From Narthecium ossifragum (lineage: Eukaryota > Streptophyta > Magnoliopsida > Dioscoreales > Nartheciaceae): a stretch of 64,000 nucleotides of DNA. The stretch is from positions 3,301,001-3,365,000 of the forward strand of contig OY986968.1 in the NCBI GenBank assembly GCA_963920575.1, in the 5' to 3' direction. The translations under genes and the position numbers were made by a program. The notes under the pieces were generated by a model. The model saw only the letters and a list, made by a program, of their open reading frames with translations, was not told the origin of the DNA and ran no database searches. How positions within the stretch are numbered: the first letter of the stretch is position 1; each line of letters begins with the position of its first letter. Shown piece after piece: positions 54,994 through 64,000 of the stretch.

Positions 54994-55388
54994 TAAATGT
55001 CCACGAGTATTCAACTCATTTAACAACTTTTTGAAAGAATTTTGTACTTTTCCAAGAAGAAATATGATATTATAAAAATTAGGGGGAAGGGGCGTCAGCA
55101 CCATAAACTAGACTTATCCCGTTAAAAAAACACTAAGCATAAGATTTGGGGCCTTAACACCATCTACCACTTCAAAAGACACTTATGCCCCCCTCTTACA
55201 ACAGCCTTAAAAAACATATGTCCTCCTATCACTCCTCCTCTCTCCTCGCCTCCTCACTGTCACCCATCCGCCTCCTCAAGCTCCTCCACGTCCCGTCTCT
55301 TTCAAACCCCCATGAACGCCCTCCTTTTGCTCCTCAACCTCTCCTTCAAACGCCATGAGCGCGCCTTAGAAGCTCCAAACGCTAGGCC

Positions 55389-55619
55389 ATGTCGATGGAT
55401 CTGTATCGCTCCAAAAAGAACAGTTGTGATGGCGGCGGCGAGGAGAAGGGCACGGCAATCAAGAAGATGCGACCGTCGCCGACTATCACCGTCGACGAGA
55501 TCGTCGAGGAGGTCTCCCACCACGCCCCCGGCGTTGCCCGGATCAACAACGATAGCTTCGGGAGCTGCCCCACCTCTGTTTTGGTTGCCCCTTCTACTTG
55601 TCAACGAGGTCTCCCCTGA
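55389..55619 (+). other. Coding-like GC-rich ORF, unrecognised
   Basis: 76 codons starting MSMDLYRSKKNSCDGGGEEK, then MRPSPTITVDEIVEEVSHHA. The codon usage looks genuine (GC-rich, low repetition), but I do not recognise a family. It ends in TGA, after which another frame contains LDLHGIVV-like text, suggesting a broken gene. Confidence 0.35.
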
Positions 55620-55734
55620 CAAGTTCACCATCGTCGCCGCCCATCACCATTGTCGCCGTCAGGGCTGGATCTCCACGGCATCGTCGTCCTCCAATGCGCA
55701 ACATGGGATGTAAGAAGCGGCAGTTGGAATCCAC

Positions 55735-56312
55735 ATTGAAAAGAGAAAAGAGAAAACTAAAAACTAAAAACTAAAAACTGAAAAGAGAAAAGAGAATACT
55801 AGAATGCAATACATTCGCTCATTATTCTCTTTTATGGGTTTTCTCTTTTTTTTACGAATCGAATACTGCAATCGATTCGTGAACATCATTGAAAAAGAGA
55901 AAACTGAAAATTGAAAATTAAAAAGAGAAAACTGAAAACTGAAAAGAGAAAATTGAAAATTGAAAATTGAAAAGAAAACTGAAAAGAGAAAAGAGAATAC
56001 TGAAAACTGAAAAGAGAAAATTGAAAACTGAAAAGGGAAAAGAGAAAATTGAAAAGAGAAAACTGAAAACTGAAAACTAAAAAGAGAAAAGAGAATACTG
56101 GAATGCAATACATTCACTCATTATTCTCTTTTATGGGTTTTCTCTTTTTTACGGATCGAATACTACAATCGATTCATGAACATCATTGAAAAACAGGAAA
56201 AAGAGAAAACTGAAAACTGAAAAGAGAAAAGAGAATACTGAAAATTGAAAAGAGAAAACTGAAAACTGAAAAGAGAAAACTGAAAACTGAAAAGAGAAAA
56301 GAGAATACTGGA
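55735..56312. repeat. Purine-rich GAAAACT simple-repeat block
   Basis: Runs of GAAAACTGAAAAGAGAAAA. They are interrupted twice by a unique block of about 90 bp with CATTATTCTCTTTTATGGG, ATCGAATACT and CAATCGATTC (55810-55895 and 56110-56190), so the array was duplicated as a unit of about 305 bp. It abuts the end of the Athila LTR. Confidence 0.85.
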
Positions 56313-56319
56313 ATGCAAT

Positions 56320-57941
56320 TGACTCACCTTGAAATATGTCGTTAGTATATCAATGGCGGACAAAACAATTAACCGGACTAATAGCTAACTACAACGTAGT
56401 TAATGGGAGTGCGGGTCGAGTCCTCGGAGAATTGGATGGTCGAATTAATGGATGCAATATAATCTCTACAATAGTTGGAAACAATTTGATTGATTTTAAA
56501 GTTGTTTAAACTAAAGTATTCTAGAGGCACTTAACGCTAAGAGATTTATCAAGGAAGAAGTCCTAGGGAATTCTAATCCGAATTAGGTCTAAATATTTTC
56601 TCTATGAATCAAGATGAATAACATTTAAATGAGATAGTCGAAATTAGGGATCAACGAGCGTAGGATTAATATCGCTCGTCGCTAATGAGACGTCGGGTTA
56701 GGATCATCTCATCGTGTGAATTACAAGGTGAAAATCCATGATCGAGGTTTTAATCCGATCATAGCTCAACAAATGCCGACTTAAGGTCCTATTGTTGGCA
56801 AGGAATCAAGGCTTTGTATAACTAAGGTCTTGGATTGAGGTGGATTTAATACCTCAATCCAATCCTCCATCTAAGTCAAGAATGGTAAGTAGGATAGCTT
56901 TGGCTTGAGGTGGTTCTAGCACCTCAACATCCTATCCTAAGGTCAAGAGTTAGCCATGGTTCTAACATGACCTACTCTTTGAGGAATTTCATCAAATACC
57001 TAGGATGCATCTAATACTCGAGCAATTAAATGCAAATATAGATACTCAAACCATTCAAGAGTAGACTTTATTGAAGAAATAAGGAATTGAATCCGAATTC
57101 ATACAAAGATTCCATCTCACAAACGTTATTACATCAAAGATTACAAGAGAAATCTAAAATTAACTCCTAAGACATCATAGAATTCCCAAAGACGAGGATT
57201 TTAGTTACTCATCTTGGTTGGACGATTCATAGGAAGAGAGGTTTCATCCATCTTCTTCATTGATCTCCACCTTTTGAGCCCTAAATCCTTGGGAATTGGA
57301 GGAGAAAACTCAAGACTATAGAGGGGGAACGAAGGCTGGAAAAGAGAGGGAACCAGAGAGAAAAGAAGATCCTCAAATTAGAGCCAAAACCCCTATTTAT
57401 AGGCCCCAAGTCGTGGACCCTCGGATTAGATCTGAGCCGTCCATTTATAACCGTCAGCGATCTTGGATCGATCCGAAGTAAGATTGGATCGATCCAATAT
57501 GAGCAAAAGATCATACCTTTCTGTGGAAAGGAAATATGGATCGATCCCATTTAAATTTGGATCGATCCATTTTGTACCCAAGAATAAGTGCTCTTGGGAA
57601 AAGAAATATGGATCGATCCCGTGACGGTTTGGATCGATCCATTTTGTACCGATCTCTCTAGGAAGAGATATTTGGATCGATCCATTAAGAATCCGGATCG
57701 ATCCAACTTTGGATAAAAACTATGCCCTTCTGAAAAAAGATCGGGATCGATCCAAAATGACCTTGGATCGATCCAAATTGTCTGGATCTGTTTTACTGAT
57801 GTCTTTTGGTTCGAAATCCATGCAACTCTCTTCGAAAGCTCTTGTACCTGAAACCATATGAAAAGATATTAAAAATGTATTGCTTGAGAGCTAACAAAGC
57901 CCAGTTGAATGGGTGAATTATGTATATTTTGTGACTTATCA
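56320..57941 (-). repeat. Athila 3' LTR
   Basis: 1622 bp. On the minus strand it begins TGATAAGTCACAAAATATAC, directly after the polypurine tract GTTGGGGGGTG (57952-57942). Its end near 56320 aligns with the other two Athila LTRs through CTTGAAA-x-A-x-TGTCGT. Contains a GATCGATC array with exact 21-bp spacing. The 5' LTR lies right of the window. Confidence 0.82.
57461..57783. repeat. Paired GGATCGATCC array (Athila 3' LTR)
   Basis: Ten copies of GGATCGATCC starting at 57465/57486, 57538/57559, 57610/57631, 57674/57695 and 57744/57765. All five pairs have an offset of exactly 21 bp, and successive pairs start 64-73 bp apart. Confidence 0.92.
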
Positions 57942-60061
57942 CACCCCCCAACTTGAACTTTGCTAGTCTTCGAGCAAAGCAAAAAGACAAATAAAATCTA
58001 ACTAGCCACTTTCGTAGGACTCACGATTGCACTTAGCATGTGCAACAAGCCGTTAAACCCCTAGGTTTACCCTAGAGGACGAGTGTTGTCTAGTGAGGGT
58101 TTACAGTGATGATACCCACAAACATCATATTTACAATTGGAATGCTAAGAAACCATACATCAATTCATATGTGACTCAGATTGACTCCAATGTCAAATAT
58201 TAGAATCATGTGCACAATGACACCCTTCACATCACATAATTATAAGAAATATGCTAATCAAGATATGGTTATCACCCTTCAAAAACTTTAAAGCACTTAA
58301 TACGATTATAGTATAGTCAAGGAATCCAAATGTAGGATGTTACTGCACAAATATTTGGGATTTTCAAAATCAACCAAGTAAGGCCCAATCTGATTCAGTC
58401 ATCTCAAGTATTCCACATGTTTGCTGAAATATAACATGGTTGCTCTTTATACTTTTCTCAATTAGTGTGCGACCGTGCAATGTTATAATCCCTTAAGCTT
58501 TCTTTTAGGTCCTTGTAATGAGCTTTGGGTCAATGGCTCCCAAACCAGTTGGCTTTAGGGCATTAGGTGATAAAGCACCCCTTGGACTTAATTGCTCAAA
58601 CCCAAAAGGCTACGAATTATAACTAGTCATCACACATATTCTCTTTCTTCTTCTTCTTTTTTCTTTTATATTTTTTTTCATTGGTATGTGACCGTGCAAT
58701 GTCATAATCCCTTAAGCTTTCTTGTAGGCCCTTTTAACGAGCTTTGGGTCAATGGCTCCCAAACCAATTGGCTTTAGGGCATTAGGTGATAAAGCACCAC
58801 TCGGATTTAATTGCTCGAACCTAGAAGGCTACGGATTATAACTAGTCACCACACATATTTTTTTATTCCTAAGCTGTTTGACGCGAACAATACACTTTGT
58901 TACGCACATTGCCCGGTTACTAAGCTTTCGGATTTCCCTACACGAGCATTGCCATTTTTTATTAAGCAAAACATATTTCCTACCTTCGACTTCTTAGTCC
59001 TTCAAGGTACCAAAATCAAATTGACTAATCAACCCCTCATAAGTGTGCGAATATACAATGATGATGAATTACTCAACCAACTTTAACATGTATCAAGCGG
59101 GTTAAAGTAGATGAACAATAATATCCACATCATGATTAGCAAATCCTTATAACTATGTGGAGTTTCGAATATATCATACCACAATCATCCATAAAGGGTA
59201 ATTGAGTTGAATGTTTCACATAATCATTAATGCAAGTATCTCTCATTTCAAGTGTAAATAAAAATAAAATAAAATAAAAAAATGGTTATCATGCATGTAA
59301 TGCATACCCCCCAACTTAAACGGGATTGTCCTCAAGCACGATTGAAGGGTAAGGGAAAGAGATAACCTGGATTGTTGTTTGAGAAACGTATAGGGTGTTC
59401 AATCTTGCAAGGAAAATGGACATATGTGAGGTATACGAATTAATGAAGAACATGACAGAATTGAGTTTAGTCAAAAGTAAATGTGAAATTTAGAATGTTA
59501 GAGGAGTGTAGTGGATGCCTTGCTTAGTCCAATGGCTTGAAAATACAACTAAGATATGCCACGTACAGTCAAATGGAAATAGAGAGAAAATTGAGATATG
59601 TTTAACAAAAATTGGACAGCACCTCCTTTGTAAATCGATGATAGCATAAACGCGTACAGCCTGTGAGAATACTTTACATAAAAGAAGTACACCCTCTAGC
59701 ATAAAAATACAAAGAATAGACCATTCATTTCACTTACCAAAAATACAGATTACATCCGAATACAAAAATGAACACCAACCCATAACCCTCCAACTATCCA
59801 CAATACACCAATCAAAATAACAACCATCACAAGGTCCACATTATCATTAACACAATACAACCATTAGAATAACAACCAGCAAGTGAAAAGATCAAGCCAT
59901 TCATCCGACTATGTATCATATAAGCAAAAAGAAATCTCCTCTACAACCAACCATGGCATCATAAACTTAAAAATGTCACCATGCCCAAGCATTAACAACA
60001 CCCCAAAAAATTACAATTCCAGTGAATGTCATTATCATCAATAAAGCTACAACCACAACAA
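57942..60061 (-). other. Athila 3' untranslated region with polypurine tract
   Basis: Between the env-position ORF and the LTR. The minus-strand polypurine tract lies next to the LTR. A 219-bp tandem duplication covers about 58471-58860, with both copies carrying GACCGTGCAATG, GAGCTTTGGGTCAATGGCTC and GGCATTAGGTGATAAAGCAC. No coding region seen. Confidence 0.6.
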
Positions 60062-61384
60062 CTATCCACTCGTGGTCTCCTCCGGCTGATCCGACTGCTC
60101 GGCTGCTGGGATGGAGGTGTATACAACTGGCTGGTCCGCCGGTAGAGTGCTGACATCCTCCGTCTGCGTGGAGGTCGAAACAGTAACTGCCGTAGGGCCA
60201 TCAGGACATATTTTTGCTAAATATGCCAAGACTTGTCGCAAGTCCTGGCGAATTTCCTGATGAGATGACGTGACGTCCACCCTGAGGTTGTGCAAAGAAT
60301 GTTCAACTTCCTCCAACCGTGTGTTCATAGAGAGGCGAAAATCCTCCAATTCGGAAATTGAATCATCCTCCGAAGGGGATGATGGGACCTGTGGATTAGG
60401 CTCAGGTGCTGAAGGTGGAAGAGGAACAACTGGTGGAACAGGCTGCCTACTAGCTAGAATGGAAGCAATTTCCTGTTGAGCTTTAGCCATTTTAGAAATG
60501 ACCTTGCTCCAGGTACTTTGGCCAAGGAAGGAAGAGGATGGGGCCTCCATACTAGGTTCATCAGCAGGAAACCAAGATTGACGCGCAAGGAAAGCAGATA
60601 TGAGACAAGGATGTGGAAATGGCTTTGTCTTATTCTTGTTATCAGCATTTTTATGAAAATATTCCATGTCATTGAGATTTAGGGATGGAAACGGAATGGA
60701 AAAATTATGAAGGAGACACCACAAAACCCATAACCAATCACCTATGCGGCGTTGAGGATGGGCTGTCTGAAAAACATTCCGACGTAGAACATCATCGATG
60801 AACCACAATTGTTCATCTAGTTCACGTCGGAAAATCTCGCCAGTGTAAGCTCGTACTGGGACGATTTCAGACGCAACCCATTTTCGAACGGTGGCATCAT
60901 AAGGGGTAGCAGGGGATGCGATAGGAACATCTAAAATTTTACTGATGGTTTTAGCTATGAAAACTACAGGATGACCCAAGATTTTTGATGTAAACCCTGG
61001 GCAATTCGTATTCTTAGATGACTCTGGTGGAATAATTTCCAGATTTTGATAGAAAAGCCGGATTAACCTAGGATAAATGATTCTACTTGGTGAGCAAAGC
61101 CCTAAAGCTCGGTGTTGCTCCAAAAAACGAATCGAAGCTACTGATTGTGCATGATTGCGGAAGAACGGGATGTCAAATTGGAATTCAAATTCAAAGTCAC
61201 GGTTTTTCCAAAGTTCAAGAACAACATCACCAGTGGTATCTGGCTCTGAAACTCGACTGCGCTTGCTTGGTGATTGAGGATGTGGTGAAGAAGAGGCGGA
61301 CGGTTTTGCCGATGAAGAAGCACCCGGAGCACCACGTTTCTTCTCCGGCGTCTTCTTCATTGCAAGCTGCTTCTTTGGCCTCAT
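60062..61384 (-). CDS. Athila env-position ORF (putative plant transposon protein)
   Basis: Intact 440-aa ORF downstream of pol on the same strand, where Athila elements carry an extra ORF often called env-like. A basic Ser/Pro-rich N-terminus (KKTPEKKRGAPG...) contains SKRSRV. A globular core follows (YPRLIRLFYQNLEIIPPESS; LGHPVVFIAKTISKILDVPI; VRKWVASEIVPVRAY; ERRIGDWLWVLWCLLHN-like), typical of the domain annotated as putative plant transposon protein. A heptad-rich stretch near residues 350-400 (LEDFRLSMNTRLEEVEHSLH) suggests a coiled coil. No signal peptide or clear membrane anchor, so a true envelope role is not supported. The absence of stops, in contrast to the older elements nearby, suggests a young copy. 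Confidence 0.8.
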   Translation of the reverse strand: MRPKKQLAMKKTPEKKRGAPGASSSAKPSASSSPHPQSPSKRSRVSEPDTTGDVVLELWKNRDFEFEFQFDIPFFRNHAQSVASIRFLEQHRALGLCSPSRIIYPRLIRLFYQNLEIIPPESSKNTNCPGFTSKILGHPVVFIAKTISKILDVPIASPATPYDATVRKWVASEIVPVRAYTGEIFRRELDEQLWFIDDVLRRNVFQTAHPQRRIGDWLWVLWCLLHNFSIPFPSLNLNDMEYFHKNADNKNKTKPFPHPCLISAFLARQSWFPADEPSMEAPSSSFLGQSTWSKVISKMAKAQQEIASILASRQPVPPVVPLPPSAPEPNPQVPSSPSEDDSISELEDFRLSMNTRLEEVEHSLHNLRVDVTSSHQEIRQDLRQVLAYLAKICPDGPTAVTVSTSTQTEDVSTLPADQPVVYTSIPAAEQSDQPEETTSG

Positions 61385-62401
61385 GGAAGCTAAGATGACG
61401 GGTGGATGTGTGGTGGAGAATCACTGGTAGCTAGGAACGTCGGTAATCGCCGGAGATGTGAGGGAGAAGAAGAGAAACGGGAGAGCGTCGGAGGAAGAAA
61501 TGGGCAAGACCTGACCTAACTGACGCACCAACGCCTTTAAGTGTGTTTTTAGTAGAGTTTGGATCGATCCAATTAGGACTTGGATCGATCCCAAACACGT
61601 GTCATGATCGCAGATGGTAACTTGAGTGATGTGGCAAGGATCTGGATCGATCCCAATTAGACAAGGATCGATCCAAATGGTGACAGAACGGCCCTTTTTG
61701 GAGGTCATGTTTGATCGATCCAAACAAGGGTTTGTATCGATCCGAACACAAGGTTCCGGATAGATCCAGGACAATTTGGATCGATCCAAATTAAATGTGG
61801 ATCGATCCAACCAGTGACAGAACGGCTCTTTTTGGAGGTCATGTTGGATCGATCCAACCAAGGGTTTGTATCGATCCGAACACACGGTTCCGGATCGATC
61901 CAGGACAATTTGGATTGATCCAAATTGTCCCACCAAGTATTGTGCTTACTGAAAGAAAAATGTGGATCGATCCTAATTAATGTGGATCGATCCACCCTGA
62001 AGCGTGAATTTTAAAGCATCAGAAAAATTGTATAAAAATACAAGATTTCACTTCAAGATGAATTCTAACTTCTATTTCACCTCAATCTCAATCATTCATG
62101 AAAAATAGAGTAGCACAATCACAAATACAATCATGAATGCCATGACTCAAGATCAAACATACACAATTTTTCACTCAAACAACCATGAACACTCCCAAAA
62201 TCAAAAATAAAAATTACACACTAATCAACAGAAATACAGATAACAGAAATACACTAAAAACAATCATGCATTGAACAAAACACGAAAAAGATCATACATG
62301 CATACAGTCGCAAGAAGAAAAACACTCCAAATCAAGCATTCATATTAAAGAACTAAAAATCATTCATACATGCAATCTACAACCGAACTAATCCTCAAAA
62401 A
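61385..62401. repeat. Athila pol-env spacer with GATCGATC pairs
   Basis: 61560-62000 carries repeated GGATCGATCC words in pairs (61562/61583 and 61645/61666 at 21 bp; 61713/61735 at 22 bp with one variant). A larger duplication repeats ACAGAACGGC, CTTTTTGGAGGTCATGTT and GGGTTTGTATCGATCCGAAC at 61683-61790 and 61816-61930. The rest, to 62401, is A-rich and non-coding. Confidence 0.8.
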
Positions 62402-64000
62402 TCAATTTTTACACTCTTGGGGTACTTCCAACATCATTGTAGCCTCTATGGGAAGATCCATAACGGCATTATCAATATAGGACTTCAATCGTTGGCCATT
62501 TACCATAAAACTATGCCCAGATTTTGGATGTTGAATTTCTATAGCTCTATGGGGAAAAATTCGAGTAATCACAAAAGGTCCAGTCCATCTCGATTTCAGT
62601 TTGCCCGGAAAAAGCCGAAGACGTGCATTAAAGAGCCAAACTTTTTGTCCAACCGTGAATGTTTTTCGCTTAATAAATTTATCATGCAACTCTTTGGTGT
62701 GAGCTTTATAAATCATGGAGTTTTCATATGCTTCATTCCTAAGTTCCTCTAATTCATTTATTTGAAGTTTCCTATGGCTTGATGTATCATTTGGGTCATA
62801 ATTAAGTTGTTTAATAGCCCAATAGGCCCGATGTTGAATTTCCACCGGTAGATGGCATGGTTTGCCAAAGACCAATCTGAATGGTGACATCCCAATTGGT
62901 GTTTTATAGGCGGTTCTATACGCCCATAATGCATCATTGAGCTTTAACGCCCAATCTTTCTGATCAATTCTCACAATTTTCTCTAAAATACGCTTAATTT
63001 GCCGATTTGAAACTTCCACTTGGCCACTTGTTTGAGGGTGATAAGGAGTGGCTACTTTGTGTGTAATCCCGTATTTCTTGAGCAAGGCATTAAAATGATG
63101 ATTTGTAAAGTGAGATCCCCCATCACTTATGATCACTCTAGGAAATTCAAAACGTGTAAAAATATTAGCTTGAACAAATTTCAACACAACTTTGTGATCA
63201 TTAGTCTTAGTGGGTATTGCTTCAACCCATTTAGACACATAATCAACTGCTACTAAGATATAAGAATACCCATTCGAAGGAGGAAATGGTCCCATGAAGT
63301 CTATCCCCCAAACATCAAAAATTTCACATACTAGAATAGGATGTTGGGGCATTTCATCTTTTTTAGAAATTGTGCCAACTTGTTGGCATCTAAGACAAGA
63401 TTTAGCAAAATTATGGGAATCTTTAAAAATCGTTGGCCAATAAAAACCACATTCAAAGATTTTTGCCGCGGTCTTTCTTCTCGAAAAGTGCCCTCCACAC
63501 GGGTGGGAATGGCAAAATGTGAGAATAGACGCGATTTCCGATTCCGAAACGCATTTTCTTAGCATTTGATCGGGGCAACGTTTGAATAAGTAAGGATCAT
63601 GCCAAAAATAGAAGTTGATGTGAGAAAAGAACTTGGTTCGGTCACCCTTAGACCAAGAGGTTGGAATTGGGCCGGTGACTAAATAGTTGACAATATGAGC
63701 AAACCATGGATTGCATGCTTGACTAATTGCTAAAAGAAATTCATCGGGAAATGCATCATGAACTGGTGTCGAATCAAGAATAACATCGGATGGAAGCCGA
63801 GAGAGATGGTCGGCAACAACATTAGACGATCCCTTCTTATCTCTTGATTCAAAATCAAATTCTTGAAGAAGTAAAACCCAACGAATTAGTCTAGGCTTTG
63901 AATCTTTTTTGGTCACTAAATATCTCAAGGCAGCATGATCGGTGAAAATGATGACTTTTGATCCAAGAAGATACGATCGGAATTTTTCAAGTGCAAAAAC
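62402..64000 (-). CDS. Athila (Ty3/gypsy Tat clade) RNase H-integrase, 5' end outside the window
   Basis: Open from the window edge. RNase H end ([31 protein letters not shown]), then an intact integrase. The zinc finger has [19 protein letters not shown] and CLRCQQVGT. The catalytic core has [26 protein letters not shown] and [19 protein letters not shown], so all DDE residues are present. The C-terminal part includes [20 protein letters not shown] and [18 protein letters not shown]. No chromodomain, as expected for the Athila/Tat branch. Natural stop at 62402. No internal stops in 533 codons, so the element may be recent and could supply activity for the solo LTR family in this window. The RT and gag lie beyond position 64000. 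Confidence 0.92.
   Translation of the reverse strand, partial: VFALEKFRSYLLGSKVIIFTDHAALRYLVTKKDSKPRLIRWVLLLQEFDFESRDKKGSSNVVADHLSRLPSDVILDSTPVHDAFPDEFLLAISQACNPWFAHIVNYLVTGPIPTSWSKGDRTKFFSHINFYFWHDPYLFKRCPDQMLRKCVSESEIASILTFCHSHPCGGHFSRRKTAAKIFECGFYWPTIFKDSHNFAKSCLRCQQVGTISKKDEMPQHPILVCEIFDVWGIDFMGPFPPSNGYSYILVAVDYVSKWVEAIPTKTNDHKVVLKFVQANIFTRFEFPRVIISDGGSHFTNHHFNALLKKYGITHKVATPYHPQTSGQVEVSNRQIKRILEKIVRIDQKDWALKLNDALWAYRTAYKTPIGMSPFRLVFGKPCHLPVEIQHRAYWAIKQLNYDPNDTSSHRKLQINELEELRNEAYENSMIYKAHTKELHDKFIKRKTFTVGQKVWLFNARLRLFPGKLKSRWTGPFVITRIFPHRAIEIQHPKSGHSFMVNGQRLKSYIDNAVMDLPIEATMMLEVPQECKN

Noticed and set aside
55764..56363. Phe/Ser-rich repeat ORFs
   Set aside because: Translation of the GAAAACT simple-sequence block; low complexity only.
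60062..61384. True retroviral-type envelope protein
   Set aside because: No signal peptide, cleavage site or convincing transmembrane helix; only its position resembles env.

Overview
This window is nuclear DNA from a flowering plant, most likely a monocot. The evidence is intron-bearing plant genes, GC-rich single-exon genes of the NRR/NIMIN type, nested Ty1/copia and Ty3/gypsy retrotransposons, and hAT, CACTA, Mutator and PIF/Harbinger-like transposons. A run of exactly 200 N shows a draft assembly. I cannot name the species. Most of the window is transposable element (TE) sequence; only two short genes look intact.

Left part (1-19.4 kb): a GC-rich 66-bp minisatellite and a 1.5-kb AT-rich minisatellite lead into a broken alpha-xylosidase gene (GH31, XYL1-like) on the minus strand. 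It can be read across three separate pieces: the start codon and signal peptide at 19006-18928, the rest of exon 1 at 9920-9780, and exon 2 at 4399-3717. A Reina-type chromovirus (9921-18927, target duplication GACAT) sits inside exon 1, and a Tork/Tnt1-like copia (4596-9596, target duplication CCATC) sits in intron 1. The chromovirus was itself hit twice: a Tekay-like solo LTR lies in its 5' LTR, and an Athila solo LTR lies in its pol 3' end.

Middle part (19-41 kb): a subtilase gene scrap; a hAT deletion derivative; a first NIMIN/NRR-like gene (21909-22295); MITEs; a second Tekay-like LTR fragment; a decayed LINE; a PPR gene scrap split by another Athila solo LTR (target duplication CCTTG); a hAT MITE; the assembly gap; and a Mutator-like element (38744-40059) that ends about 120 bp upstream of a second NIMIN/NRR-like gene (40181-40624). 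Both NIMIN-like proteins have the two NPR1-contact-type motifs and a C-terminal repression motif. They would be expected to dampen NPR1/salicylic-acid signalling.

Right part (41-64 kb): a 4.7-kb CACTA element with GC-rich captured sequence; Tourist-like MITEs; a 4-kb PIF/Harbinger-like element carrying an RNase H1 N-terminal (viroplasmin) domain; a purine-rich simple-repeat block; and the 3' half of an Athila-lineage Ty3/gypsy element on the minus strand. That element shows RNase H/integrase running off the right edge, an intact 440-aa env-position ORF, the polypurine tract and the 3' LTR.

The most unusual signal crosses element families: arrays of paired GATCGATC palindromes about 21-23 bp apart, usually forming 30-bp hairpin-like units. 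They occur in a copia LTR, three Athila LTRs, the Athila pol-env spacer and two Tekay-like LTRs.
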